Assembly (NCBI RefSeq): GCF_014947265.1 | Contig: NZ_JADCNK010000012.1 | Location: forward strand, 100,291-164,290 | Direction: 5' to 3' | Origin: Pedobacter sp014947265 | Lineage (GTDB): Bacteria > Bacteroidota > Bacteroidia > Sphingobacteriales > Sphingobacteriaceae | DNA: 64,000 bases | Shown: piece by piece, positions 26,449 through 36,327 of the stretch | Layout of the letters: every line of letters begins with the position of its first letter | Numbering within the stretch: the first letter of the stretch is position 1 | Translations under genes and position numbers: made by a program | Notes under the pieces: generated by a model | Databases searched by the model: none | What the model was told of the DNA's origin: nothing | What the model saw: the letters and a program-made list of their open reading frames with translations, nothing else

Positions 26449-29400
26449 ATGAACTATTTCCTTATCCACAAGGACAAAGGGAGGCGTGTGCCGTCTGAAC
26501 CAGGCGATACTGTAACCAACAGCAGCACATCACCATTTATTGTTAAATTTATTTTCATCTTCCTGGCTTTTTTTGCACTACAGCTAAGCAGTAAATTGAG
26601 TGCGCAAACCGTTTCCATTAACTTAAAAGATGCACCTTTTGTACAGGCAGCAGAGGCCATCAGTAAGCAAACGAAATATGATTTTTCATACAACGACCGG
26701 ATTTTAAAAAAAGCCAGACCGGTAACCTTAAAGCTTGTTAACGAACCGTTAATCAACGCATTACGGAAATTGTTCGCTGAACAACCGCTTACTTATGAAA
26801 TCAAAGACCGTATCATTATCATACTGGATAAGAACGCATCTGCTCCTTCTGATTTGATGGAGACTCCCGTAGAGGGTAGAGTGACTACAGAGGACGGTAA
26901 ACCGTTGGACGGGGCTACAATTAAAGTTAAAGGTGCAAGTTTTTCAACCAGAACAGATGAAAACGGGAAATTTGTAATTCCTACTCAGTACGCAAACGCC
27001 ACACTGGAGATCCATCACCTGGGCTATGCCAAATTGGAAGTCAATGCCATACGGGCCAGAGTGGTTACACTGGAACTTGTTTCTTCAGCCCTGAACGAAG
27101 TAACTATTGTGAACACGGGGTATGAGAAGATTGACAGCAGAAAGCTGACAAGTGCAGTAACTACCCTTAAAATGGATAGTATAATCACTCCCGGAATTAA
27201 CACCATTGATAAATTATTAGAAGGCAGGGTTCCCGGGATGATCTTTATGGAAAACTCTGGTCAGGTGGGTGCCGCGCCGAGGTTAAGGATTCGGGGAACA
27301 TCAACGATTTTGGGAAACAGGGAGCCACTATGGGTTTTAGACGGAATTGTATTAACCGATCCTGTTAATGTTAACCCACAACAGATCAATGACCTCGACT
27401 TTGTAAATTTACTGGGTAATGCAATCGCAGGACTGAATCCTCAGGATATTGAACAAATTGATGTGCTTAAGGACGCATCAGCAACGGCACTTTATGGTGC
27501 AAAAGCAGGTAACGGCGTAATTGTAATCACAACAAGGAAAGGTAAGGTTGGCAGACCTGTAATCTCCTACATGGGTACAACCAGCTTCTCCAGGCACCCA
27601 AGGTACTCGGATAAAAGTATGTACATGATGAACTCGCAGGAACGTATGGATGTCTCTAAAGAGATGATCGAACGAGGAATGCAGTACAACAATGTTACGC
27701 AGTTTACAGGTTACGAAAAAGCACTTCAGGACTATTATGCAGGTAATATAAAATACGATGAATTTAAGCAGTTGACTGATTATTATGCAAATGTAAATAC
27801 AGACTGGATGGGGCTTGTAACCCAGGATGCCATCTCTCAGAATCATAACCTAAACCTTTCCGGTGGCGCCAATGGAATCAAATATTATTCCTCTTTAGGT
27901 TATCAGAATGAAAATGGTGCTATTAAGGGTGAGAATAATAAACGCTATTCGTCGCTCATGAGCATTACTGCAGATTATAAAAAATTTATGGCTCAAATCT
28001 CATTTACCGGTAACTATTCAACCAGAGATTATACCCCGCAGGATTTAGGTGTGATGAACTATGCTTACAACACCAGCAGAACGATCCCGGCTTACAATGC
28101 AGACGGCAGTTATTTTTTCTATCCAAAGGTGATTAGCGGATCACCGATTTATAATTACAACATCCTAAAAGAAAAGGAAAATTCAGGAGACCATACTGAC
28201 CTTATTTCAGCCAACATCAGGGCATTAATAAAATATAGGGTAATGACTGGCCTGGATGTAGATGGTACATTTGCTTACAATGCGAGCAGCAACAATAGAG
28301 AGCTATATTATACGAAAGACACTTACTACATTTATAAACTAAGGGGGAACCAGAATCTCCGATCAGATCTTGCACCTGTCGGCGGTGAATTGCAAAGAAG
28401 TGAAATGCGTAACAACGGGTATACGGCCCGTATACAGACCAATTACAGCACTTATTTTGGAAAAGATGCTAAACATTCGATCAACGCAAGTGCGGGTATA
28501 GAGGCTATATCTTCCGAATACAAAGGTTTTGAAATCACCAGAAGAGGGTATTTCCCTGAAATGGGTGGCTATTTCGATGTCGTACCTACTACTAATACGG
28601 CATATTATCAACAATGGATGTCTAATATTAAGGCGCTAGGCTCCTATAGCCGTCAATTGACAAATAGCCTGGCCTGGTACGGTACCACGGGTTATTCCTG
28701 GAATAACCGTTACATGGTGAATGTACATATCCGGGGTGAGCAGTCGAACTTATTCGGAGCAAGAGCAAACAATAGATTCCTGCCGATATGGGCCATTTCC
28801 GGTCGATGGAATATGAAAGACGATTTGGTGAAAAATATGTCCTGGGTAAATGATCTCGCTATGAGAGCCTCATGGGGTTGGCAGGGAAATATGCTGCCAG
28901 GACAATCTGCCAATATGGTGATTCAGCAAATACCAACTACAGACCTTTATTACAATGCACAGTCTTCGAAAATTGTCAATTTCCCAAATCCGGATTTGAA
29001 ATGGGAACGGACTTCTTCCTCTAACGTTGCAATGGACTTCTCCTTGTTTGGAAATAAAATAAGCGGATCGCTGGGCTACTTCTATAAAAAGACTGAAGAT
29101 GCATTTCTTGATAAAACGGTTTCAGAGATTAATGGGATAGAAAAGTACGTAATCAATAGCGGTACACTGGAAAATAAGGGTATCGAGGTAAGTTTAAGTA
29201 TTAGAGCGATCGATAATGTGGGCGCAAAAGGTTCAAAACGTGGATTCACATGGCACTTTGACCCGCAGCTTGGGCAGGTGTTGAACAAAGTTTTAAATCG
29301 TACAATTAACAACAGAAACAATGTTTTGGTTGATAACATCAAATACACCGACTTTCTGGCCGGAACTGTTCAGCTTGCCGGTAAGCCACTGAATACGTTC

Positions 29401-30114
29401 TATTCCTATAAGTTTAAGGGGCTGAGCCCGGTAGACGGTTCTCCGATTTTTTATGGAACAGAAGAGGAGCAGGCAGCTGCTTATCAACAAAAATACGGTT
29501 CAATGCAAAGAGAAGACGTATACCTGGAGGTGATGAGTGAGTCTGGACGCCGCGAACCCTTTATTCAAGGCGGTTTATCCAATTATTTCGGCTGGAGGAA
29601 CTTTGGTTTATCCTTCAATTTAACCTACTCTTTGGGCAACAAGATTCGTTTGATGAAGATCGCTTCAGGATATGGAACAGCAGTTGCATACCCACAGCAA
29701 AACCTTCGTAAAGAGTTTGTAGACCGCTGGCGCAGGCCCGGAGATGAAGCGTACACCAACATACCCGGACTGCAAGCAAACAATTATTTGAACTCGCCCT
29801 GGTGGACTCAATATCCGGCAGTAGCTTACGAACTTGGAGGCAGTATCTATGATATGTACGACAATTCGGACATCAGACTGGTGAGTGGAGACTATTTGAA
29901 GCTGCAATCCACCTCTTTCCGGTACAACTTTGCAGATAAATTAGTGCACAAGCTTGGACTGAGTTCAGCATATGTCAGCGTAACCGGAACCAATCTTTTC
30001 ATTATCAGCAGTAAAATGCTGAAAGGACAAGATCCAACACAGTCTGGTTCAACGCCAAACATCAACCTTTCACTAACGCCTACTTACTCAGGTAGCATCA
30101 ATGTTTCATTTTAA
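26449..30114 (+). CDS. SusC/RagA family TonB-dependent transporter with STN signalling domain
   Basis: A 1221-residue transducer-type SusC. A ~30-residue polar extension precedes the signal segment (FIVKFIFIFLAFFALQLSSKLSAQ). Domains in order: STN (about 55-125, VSINLKDAPFVQAAEAISKQTKYDFSYNDRIL...LTYEIKDRIIIIL), carboxypeptidase-regulatory-like sandwich (about 138-205), plug (about 225-360, INTIDKLLEGRVPGMIFMENSGQVGAAPRLRIRGTSTI, PLWVLDGIVL, ALYGAKAGNGVIVITT) and a barrel ending in SGSINVSF. STN-bearing SusC proteins signal to a FecR partner, encoded just upstream. The following SusD is 12 bp away. Confidence 0.95.
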   Translation: MNYFLIHKDKGRRVPSEPGDTVTNSSTSPFIVKFIFIFLAFFALQLSSKLSAQTVSINLKDAPFVQAAEAISKQTKYDFSYNDRILKKARPVTLKLVNEPLINALRKLFAEQPLTYEIKDRIIIILDKNASAPSDLMETPVEGRVTTEDGKPLDGATIKVKGASFSTRTDENGKFVIPTQYANATLEIHHLGYAKLEVNAIRARVVTLELVSSALNEVTIVNTGYEKIDSRKLTSAVTTLKMDSIITPGINTIDKLLEGRVPGMIFMENSGQVGAAPRLRIRGTSTILGNREPLWVLDGIVLTDPVNVNPQQINDLDFVNLLGNAIAGLNPQDIEQIDVLKDASATALYGAKAGNGVIVITTRKGKVGRPVISYMGTTSFSRHPRYSDKSMYMMNSQERMDVSKEMIERGMQYNNVTQFTGYEKALQDYYAGNIKYDEFKQLTDYYANVNTDWMGLVTQDAISQNHNLNLSGGANGIKYYSSLGYQNENGAIKGENNKRYSSLMSITADYKKFMAQISFTGNYSTRDYTPQDLGVMNYAYNTSRTIPAYNADGSYFFYPKVISGSPIYNYNILKEKENSGDHTDLISANIRALIKYRVMTGLDVDGTFAYNASSNNRELYYTKDTYYIYKLRGNQNLRSDLAPVGGELQRSEMRNNGYTARIQTNYSTYFGKDAKHSINASAGIEAISSEYKGFEITRRGYFPEMGGYFDVVPTTNTAYYQQWMSNIKALGSYSRQLTNSLAWYGTTGYSWNNRYMVNVHIRGEQSNLFGARANNRFLPIWAISGRWNMKDDLVKNMSWVNDLAMRASWGWQGNMLPGQSANMVIQQIPTTDLYYNAQSSKIVNFPNPDLKWERTSSSNVAMDFSLFGNKISGSLGYFYKKTEDAFLDKTVSEINGIEKYVINSGTLENKGIEVSLSIRAIDNVGAKGSKRGFTWHFDPQLGQVLNKVLNRTINNRNNVLVDNIKYTDFLAGTVQLAGKPLNTFYSYKFKGLSPVDGSPIFYGTEEEQAAAYQQKYGSMQREDVYLEVMSESGRREPFIQGGLSNYFGWRNFGLSFNLTYSLGNKIRLMKIASGYGTAVAYPQQNLRKEFVDRWRRPGDEAYTNIPGLQANNYLNSPWWTQYPAVAYELGGSIYDMYDNSDIRLVSGDYLKLQSTSFRYNFADKLVHKLGLSSAYVSVTGTNLFIISSKMLKGQDPTQSGSTPNINLSLTPTYSGSINVSF

Positions 30115-30126
30115 ACTTAAAGCATC

Positions 30127-31707
30127 ATGAAATACATCTATATATTTTTACCGGTATTGTTGCTGATGTCATCTTGCAGCAAATTCCTGGATGAATATTC
30201 AACAGATCTGAAATATGTTCAAAATACAGATGATTTGAACAAGCTCATGATCGGAGAAGCATTCATAAACAGTGTCTCCCTTTCCGCTTATAGTGATCAG
30301 GAGACCATGGGCGATCTTTCAGAAACTGGTTTAACCGCGCCATGGCTCCATGTTATGGACGACGATTCTGAACAGTTTGTACTTGGCTTTGCAGATACTG
30401 ATAAGCCTACCCCACTTTATAAATTGTCCGCATTCCACAACTGGAGCCAATCCCCAGCTGTAAACGTATTGAATCTTTCCTGGGAGGAAGTTTTATGGAG
30501 AAAGATTTATAAGCGGGTGGGAGCTATAAACGCTATACTTTTTCAGGCCTCAAAATTAGCTGAAACATCCGATAATTCAACCTTACAGCACATTCGGGGC
30601 GAAGCCTATTTCTTAAGGGCCTATTATTATTATCTGTTACAAAATGTTTATGGCAGTCCATACCGTGTCAGTTCTGCTGCTACGGATGAAGGTGTTCCAT
30701 TGAAAATCTCTGAAAAAGTAGAAGACAATTATTTTAAAAGAGACAACAATGATAAAATTTATAAACAAATTGTTGCAGACCTTGAACAGGCCGAACAATA
30801 CCTACAGGGCTATAACCCTGCCACTAAAGTAAGGGTTGGGATTGCAGCGGTAAAAATTCTGCAAAGCCGAATATATTTATATACCGAGCAATACGACAAG
30901 GCGATTGCTGCATGCAAAAGTTTTGGCACAATGGGCTACACGCTTAATGATCTGAATTTATATTCGCCAGATGCCAATTTCACTTACCGGAGTTCGACTG
31001 AATCCATTTTTACCATGGGGCCAAATTCGGTTCCTGCGGTATTTGTAAATGATTCTACCTCTAATAATAATGGTAATGATCGTCTCGCCTCGTCTTTTAA
31101 AGCCTCAAGCACTTTAATCAGTAGCTATGCATCAGATGATCTCAGGCTTAATGTTTTCTTTAAAAGGTCTGCTAAAACTAAATCGTGGTTACCGGCAAAA
31201 TACCGTAGCTGGCAAGCCTACAATGACCCGGAACAGGTATCCTGCATTTTTTCTTTCCGTTATGCAGAAGTAATTTTAAACAATGCAGAGGCCTTAGCGA
31301 TGACTGGTGCAAATGAAGACGCGAGAAATGAGATTCAGAAATTGCGGTTGAAAAGGTTTCGCAACGCCGGTATGGATCAAATTCCAACAGGCAATCAAGA
31401 ACTGGTTGAATTTATCAGGGCAGAACGCAGACGGGAATTGTGTTTTGAAGGGCACAGGTGGTTCGATTTGCGACGGTATGCGGTAAATTCCAAATACCCG
31501 CTTTCGCAAGATTTTAACATCAAACACCCGGCTTACAGCTACAATGCACAAACCAATGCAAATACACCTATTGGTAATTATGTATTGAAGTCTTTTGCTC
31601 AGGATGCGCCGAGCTGGCAGGTTCCGATACCAAATTACGCCATAGAATTTAACCGGGGTACTTTAACAAATCCCATCAGAAGTGTACGTACCGTTCAACC
31701 TCTATAA
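30127..31707 (+). CDS. SusD/RagB family nutrient-binding lipoprotein
   Basis: A 526-residue lipoprotein: MKYIYIFLPVLLLMSSCSKFLDEYSTD. The TPR-like core (LQHIRGEAYFLRAYYYYLLQNVYGSPY) and the C-terminal signature EFIRAERRRELCFEGHRWFDLRRYAVN are intact. It is the surface lid for the SusC encoded immediately upstream and the probable determinant of substrate choice. Confidence 0.95.
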   Translation: MKYIYIFLPVLLLMSSCSKFLDEYSTDLKYVQNTDDLNKLMIGEAFINSVSLSAYSDQETMGDLSETGLTAPWLHVMDDDSEQFVLGFADTDKPTPLYKLSAFHNWSQSPAVNVLNLSWEEVLWRKIYKRVGAINAILFQASKLAETSDNSTLQHIRGEAYFLRAYYYYLLQNVYGSPYRVSSAATDEGVPLKISEKVEDNYFKRDNNDKIYKQIVADLEQAEQYLQGYNPATKVRVGIAAVKILQSRIYLYTEQYDKAIAACKSFGTMGYTLNDLNLYSPDANFTYRSSTESIFTMGPNSVPAVFVNDSTSNNNGNDRLASSFKASSTLISSYASDDLRLNVFFKRSAKTKSWLPAKYRSWQAYNDPEQVSCIFSFRYAEVILNNAEALAMTGANEDARNEIQKLRLKRFRNAGMDQIPTGNQELVEFIRAERRRELCFEGHRWFDLRRYAVNSKYPLSQDFNIKHPAYSYNAQTNANTPIGNYVLKSFAQDAPSWQVPIPNYAIEFNRGTLTNPIRSVRTVQPL

Positions 31708-31718
31708 ACATATTTAAT

Positions 31719-32639
31719 ATGAATCATAAAATTTATATCGCAGGTATATTCTTTGTTCTATTGGCAACAGCATGCCGGAAGGAGGAGGTAACCGTTTTTC
31801 CGGATTACGATAAAAACTGGCTGGTGGTGGATGACAATCCCAACGACCCCACCATTCATAGCAATTACCTCTTCTTTAAAGAGACGGGGATTCCGGTGTT
31901 CGTTAATGATACCATTGGTACACAAGCCCGAACAGATGTTTTTGGGCATAATTTTACCCATTATGAGAAATTGTCTTTAAGTTACTCCATTGGCGGATTG
32001 CAGGCAGGAGCGCCACCACTCGTTAACTCATTCACTTATTGCAACAAAGCGGATGTACCTGCTGCACTTGCCTATTTGAAGAGTGAAATTTTATCGGTGT
32101 TGCCGAAAGGCGTTTATGTACCCAGTATTTTATTAGTTGGCAACCTGAATACCAATGGTTTTAAATATGCTTTTAAGGGGTTAAATACCGTAGTGATCAG
32201 TCAGATTGCGGACATTCCTACGATGAATCAAGCCACAAAAACACAGTATAAAGGAGCGATCTTGCGGGCGATGCTTACAAATGCCATGCTCAGGCCTAAA
32301 TACGCCGACATACTGGATAAATTTGCCAATGCTACCCGGAAATTCGTCACGGTGAGCGATGCCTATGATCTGGCTACGTTTTACCTCGACTCAAGGGTAA
32401 CTGGTTTGCCCGCCGGTGTAAGACCATCATTGCAGGCTATAGGCTTTATTGATGCGGAGCCAACAAATCCATATTCTACGCCAGCAACGCCTTCTATGGA
32501 TGCAAATATGTACCTGGAAGCTATACTTGGGCGTACAGATGCAGAATTTAAGCAGCTGTATGGCACCAACCCGGTAATCATGATAAAATATAATTTAATA
32601 CGCCAAATATTAACAGATTTAGGCATCCCAACTTTATAA
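31719..32639 (+). CDS. Lipoprotein resembling substrate-import-associated zinc metallohydrolases, zinc motif absent
   Basis: A 306-residue lipoprotein (MNHKIYIAGIFFVLLATACRKEE). Its layout matches the SusCD-associated metallohydrolase lipoproteins I know as TIGR04549: a short mature N-terminus, NPNDPTIHSNYLFFKETGIPVFVND, a central VPSILLVGNLNTNGFKYAFKGLNTVVIS block, and a C-terminal GFIDAEPTNP...MYLEAILGRTDAEFKQLYG...IMIKYNLIRQIL block. The expected HExxH helix reads KGAILRAMLTNAML, so no zinc site is visible. If the family call is right, this is a non-catalytic relative, perhaps a peptide-binding subunit. It lies 12 bp after susD and 62 bp before the TlpA-like gene. Confidence 0.62.
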   Translation: MNHKIYIAGIFFVLLATACRKEEVTVFPDYDKNWLVVDDNPNDPTIHSNYLFFKETGIPVFVNDTIGTQARTDVFGHNFTHYEKLSLSYSIGGLQAGAPPLVNSFTYCNKADVPAALAYLKSEILSVLPKGVYVPSILLVGNLNTNGFKYAFKGLNTVVISQIADIPTMNQATKTQYKGAILRAMLTNAMLRPKYADILDKFANATRKFVTVSDAYDLATFYLDSRVTGLPAGVRPSLQAIGFIDAEPTNPYSTPATPSMDANMYLEAILGRTDAEFKQLYGTNPVIMIKYNLIRQILTDLGIPTL

Positions 32640-32701
32640 ACTACTTAACGGGTGTGGCGAATGCACGCCATACCCACCTATTAAAAATTCAAATTAAACA
32701 A

Positions 32702-34048
32702 ATGAAAAAATCAATTATTGCTATTTTAATGGCAACGATGTCACTGACGGCATTTGCACAGAGTGCTACCATTACAGGTAAATTTAAGAAGCTTCTTCCC
32801 AATGGCGCACTAGCTGAGAGTATGCTTATCGCCAAACCAGAAAATGCAGATTTAACTTTAATCGCCGAACCAAAAATCGATAAAGTAACGAAAACTTTTA
32901 ATGCTGAACTGAGTGCTTCTGATCTGGATGTGATCAGATATGTTGGCATGTATGGAGAGCTCTATCCATTTTACCTTCATAAAGGAGAAAACCTGATGAT
33001 TGACGCTGGCGATGGAGCCATCACGTATTCAGGAAAAGTGAGTAAAGAAAATAAGGTTTTTGCTGACTGGTATAAGATGATACTGCCGCTTAGAAAGTAC
33101 GGTTATACCCCAAAAGGATATGCGTTACCGAGTGAAGGCTATGTCAAGGTGTTGGATTCGTTGGAAAAACCAGTTGCCGATTTTGTTCAAAACATCAATA
33201 CCGGAAACGCTTCTTTCGATAAACAAGTTAAATACCTCTTGCCATACAGCTATAAGTTTGATGTTTTAGTACCGATTGCGACTGGCTTAAATGTAGGTAC
33301 TAAAAATGAATATCCGCCGTACCTGGTAAACTGGTTTAAAAATGAGACTTTTTCTGATAAGCAAATCTGGACCTTGCCTATAGGTTTTAACTTAATGCAG
33401 TACTTTGGCTTTGCAAAACACATTATATACAACAACGAACAGGGTATAGGAGGCCAGTTACTTGTACCTGATATCGCTGATAAAGAGCTAAAAGCAGATT
33501 TCGCTTTAGCTCAAGCTGAAAAAGGTGCAACTTTCGATCTCTTAGGTTATCTGGATACCTATCAGTCTTCTATGATTACTGAAAAGCAGAAAGCCAAAAT
33601 GAAATTATTGCAGGCCCGCGCCAAAATGAGGGTTGCAGGAGGAGATTGGATAGATTTTTCATATCCCGACCTGAACGGAAAAATGCACCGTCTGTCAGAA
33701 AACCTTGGTAAAGTGGTGCTTATTGATGTTTGGGCAACCTGGTGTAAACCATGTTTGGACGAGCTACCTGCCCTTGAAGCTCTGGAAAAAGCTTTTGAAG
33801 GAAAGAATGTGACATTTATCAGCCTTTCCATTGATACTGATAAAGCAAAATGGAAACAAATGGTAGAAAGTAAGAAAATGTCTGGCTTGCATTTGTTTTC
33901 TAACCGTAAGGGGCCGATTGCAGAAGACTATGAATTGGAAACCGTGCCTCGTTACATGTTATTTGATAAAAACGGCAAAACAGTAGCTATCGACGCGCCT
34001 AGACCGTCTGATCCAAAACTTACAGAATTGATCAATTCAAAATTATAA
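32702..34048 (+). CDS. TlpA-type thiol-disulfide oxidoreductase with long N-terminal domain
   Basis: A 448-residue exported protein from the ATG at 32702 (MKKSIIAILMATMSLTAFAQ); an upstream in-frame GTG gives no sensible signal. Residues 21-310 are a lipocalin/DUF4369-like beta domain and a helical linker. Residues about 312-448 are a thioredoxin fold of the redoxin/TlpA class with WCKPC (Cys348, Cys351) and the cis-Pro loop VPRYMLFDKNG. Such proteins reduce or isomerise disulfides in the periplasm. Its stop overlaps the next start (TAATG), so the two thioredoxin-fold proteins are translationally coupled. Confidence 0.88.
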   Translation: MKKSIIAILMATMSLTAFAQSATITGKFKKLLPNGALAESMLIAKPENADLTLIAEPKIDKVTKTFNAELSASDLDVIRYVGMYGELYPFYLHKGENLMIDAGDGAITYSGKVSKENKVFADWYKMILPLRKYGYTPKGYALPSEGYVKVLDSLEKPVADFVQNINTGNASFDKQVKYLLPYSYKFDVLVPIATGLNVGTKNEYPPYLVNWFKNETFSDKQIWTLPIGFNLMQYFGFAKHIIYNNEQGIGGQLLVPDIADKELKADFALAQAEKGATFDLLGYLDTYQSSMITEKQKAKMKLLQARAKMRVAGGDWIDFSYPDLNGKMHRLSENLGKVVLIDVWATWCKPCLDELPALEALEKAFEGKNVTFISLSIDTDKAKWKQMVESKKMSGLHLFSNRKGPIAEDYELETVPRYMLFDKNGKTVAIDAPRPSDPKLTELINSKL

Positions 34049-35157
34049 TGCATAAACTCTTTAAGATGAATAAATTAATCGCAGCTTTCTTGCTTGTATT
34101 CGCTTTGCTTCCTTTACAAAAAGTGCTCGCACAAGGCATCAATTTTGAGCACTTAACACTCAGCGAAGCCATGTCAAAAGCAAATGACCCTGCAAAACAA
34201 AAGCTTATTTTAATTGATTGCTACACAACCTGGTGTATACCTTGTATTGAGATGGCGCAACAGGAGTTTCCAAAAAAGGTTGCGGGCGATTATATCAATC
34301 CAAAATTCGTTTCGATAAAAATCGATATGGAGAAAGGTGAAGGCAAAGAAATCGGGAAAAAATACAATGTAACCGCATACCCTACTTTTTTAATTCTGAA
34401 TGCTCAGGGGCAGGAAATCAATAGAGTAGTTGGAAAGTCGACTGCCGATGAATTTGTGGAAAAAGTAAAGGCTGCCTTAGATCCGAAGAATTCTCTGAAA
34501 GGCCTCAAAGCAGCTTATGAAGCACAGAAAGGCATGCAGACTGGAATGCCTTACGCCCTTGCACTGTACCAAAACTCTCAGGATCCTTCACCAGTTTTGG
34601 AAGATGTATTTGACCACCTTTTAGATTATGAAAGATTTAGCCCTGATTATCTTCAACTGGCATTAGGTACCGTGAAGTTTGGCAGTCCTTTTTTTCATAA
34701 GCTTTTGATGTATAAGGGCGATATGGATCAGGCGATGGGTACTGATGTTATCAACCGCATTATTTTCGACAAAGTGCGAAAAGACATGTATTGCATTGCC
34801 GCAGGTAGCGCAGCACGTTACAACATATTTTACACCTCTAAGGAGGTTGAAGAGGTTGCTTATATTATTGGTTTGCTAAAGTTACGACCAGATCAGGCAG
34901 AAACACACATTTGTAAGATTGCGCTTTACGTAACTAACAAAGATATCGATGGTCTGATCAGCTATTATAAGCGTTATATCTGGATAATGCCTCCGACAGA
35001 TGTTTACAAGGGAATACTGGACGGAATTTTAATGGGGCAGATGGCTAAAGCAAATGATGCACAGAAAGCAGCCATTAAAGACTATTTTAAAACCAGGGTG
35101 GAGAGTTTAGAGAAAGAAGCTAAAGGTTATCGTAGCATGATTGGTCTTACTAATTAA
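34048..35157 (+). CDS. Exported thioredoxin-fold protein with C-terminal helical domain
   Basis: A 369-residue protein; MNKLIAAFLLVFALLPLQKVLAQ at 34066 is an alternative start with a cleaner signal. The thioredoxin domain (about 33-145) has LIDCYTTWCIPCIEM (Cys63, Cys66) and the cis-Pro motif TAYPTFLIL, as in DUF255/thioredoxin_7-like proteins. The C-terminal 220 residues are predicted helical and not assigned. It is sandwiched between a TlpA-type protein and a serine protease in the SusCD operon, consistent with disulfide handling of imported polypeptides. Confidence 0.85.
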   Translation: MHKLFKMNKLIAAFLLVFALLPLQKVLAQGINFEHLTLSEAMSKANDPAKQKLILIDCYTTWCIPCIEMAQQEFPKKVAGDYINPKFVSIKIDMEKGEGKEIGKKYNVTAYPTFLILNAQGQEINRVVGKSTADEFVEKVKAALDPKNSLKGLKAAYEAQKGMQTGMPYALALYQNSQDPSPVLEDVFDHLLDYERFSPDYLQLALGTVKFGSPFFHKLLMYKGDMDQAMGTDVINRIIFDKVRKDMYCIAAGSAARYNIFYTSKEVEEVAYIIGLLKLRPDQAETHICKIALYVTNKDIDGLISYYKRYIWIMPPTDVYKGILDGILMGQMAKANDAQKAAIKDYFKTRVESLEKEAKGYRSMIGLTN

Positions 35158-35167
35158 TAGGATTAAG

Positions 35168-36067
35168 ATGAGTATATTTTCAGAGAAGTTGGCCTGTAAA
35201 AAGGTCATTATAATGCTATTGAGTTTTATTTTAATTTCTACTCTTACAATGGCGCAAGGATTTACCAACGATGCCAAGATAGCAGCCGATTATCAGAAAT
35301 CTGTAGATTCTTTGCTTTTGAAAGTAAAGACGATGACTTTGCAGGAAGCAAAGCAGGTGCTGGTTAATCCACCTCAATCAGCTGCTGTTGGAATCGTTAA
35401 ACCTTCAAAAAAAGTTTTAACAGCCAATGCGATCTACGAGCGTGCAAAAGCCGCTACTGTAATTACAGGTTGCGTTTATTTATGTCCCAGGTGTTCTAAT
35501 GCACACATCAGCGAATCTTCAGGTTACATTATTGATCCCAAAGGGATAATGGTAACAAATTACCATGTAGTCGCCCAGTATGCGAATATGACGGACGGAA
35601 ATAAACCTTTAGGTTTCGTTGTTCGTATGGCCAATGGATGCACCTATGCCGTAAAATCGGTATTGACATCCTCAAAAGAAAATGATTTGGCCGTACTCCA
35701 ACTGGAGACTAATGGTGATCTGTTACCAGCTTTACCGCTTGCAGAAGGTGCAAAAGTGGGCGAAAAGGTCTTCGTATTGGGACATCCAAAAGGGATGCAT
35801 TATTTCTTTTCACAGGGTAACGTGATGGACAAGTACCTGGAGGAAGCGGGAGAACCAAATAACAAATTCTTTCGCGAAATGGTCGTGATTTCAGCAGATT
35901 ATGCAACAGGATCAAGCGGAGGTCCGGTGATGAATGAATATGGTGATGTTGTCGCTACTGTTTCTAATACACATCCATTAATACATAGTGAGATGAATCC
36001 GGGATTGCAGATGGTATTGAAGAATACCGTGCCGGTGGAATCTTTGTATAAACTTATAAAGCCTTAA
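35168..36067 (+). CDS. Exported trypsin-like serine protease (S1/HtrA fold without PDZ)
   Basis: A 299-residue protein from the ATG at 35168, 10 bp after the previous stop. The signal segment is KKVIIMLLSFILISTLTMAQ. The catalytic triad of the trypsin-like fold is visible: His133 in VTNYHVV, Asp173 in ENDLAVL and Ser250 in TGSSGGPV. An unusual cysteine cluster (CVYLCPRCSN, about 102-110) precedes the His motif and may form disulfides served by the adjacent redoxins. There is no PDZ domain. It is the last gene of the operon, followed by a terminator. A role in trimming peptides in the periplasm or at the surface is inferred. Confidence 0.9.
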   Translation: MSIFSEKLACKKVIIMLLSFILISTLTMAQGFTNDAKIAADYQKSVDSLLLKVKTMTLQEAKQVLVNPPQSAAVGIVKPSKKVLTANAIYERAKAATVITGCVYLCPRCSNAHISESSGYIIDPKGIMVTNYHVVAQYANMTDGNKPLGFVVRMANGCTYAVKSVLTSSKENDLAVLQLETNGDLLPALPLAEGAKVGEKVFVLGHPKGMHYFFSQGNVMDKYLEEAGEPNNKFFREMVVISADYATGSSGGPVMNEYGDVVATVSNTHPLIHSEMNPGLQMVLKNTVPVESLYKLIKP

Positions 36068-36104
36068 AATAGCGTTTTCCATAAGTAATCTGTTACAGTT
36101 AAAT

Positions 36105-36153
36105 CCAAAAAGAGAAATGCCTTGAAATGGTATTTCCTCTTTTTGGGTTTTTG
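36105..36153 (+). terminator. Terminator of the ECF/SusCD/redoxin/protease operon
   Basis: CCAAAAAGAG pairs with CTCTTTTTGG around a loop with secondary pairing (AAAT/ATTT), followed by GTTTTTG, 38 bp after the protease stop. Confidence 0.75.
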
Positions 36154-36327
36154 CTAATAGCGCTATTACATTTTGAAATATTTAACTTAATTAAATAATT
36201 AAGGTAGGTATTGCGCTGTATGGCCTGCGTATTGTTAGTTGCGGATTTATAGGTAACTAAATTTTAGTTTAATACTGAGATTATTAAATAACTTTTACAA
36301 GTTCTAAATTGTCTGAAAATCTTTCTA

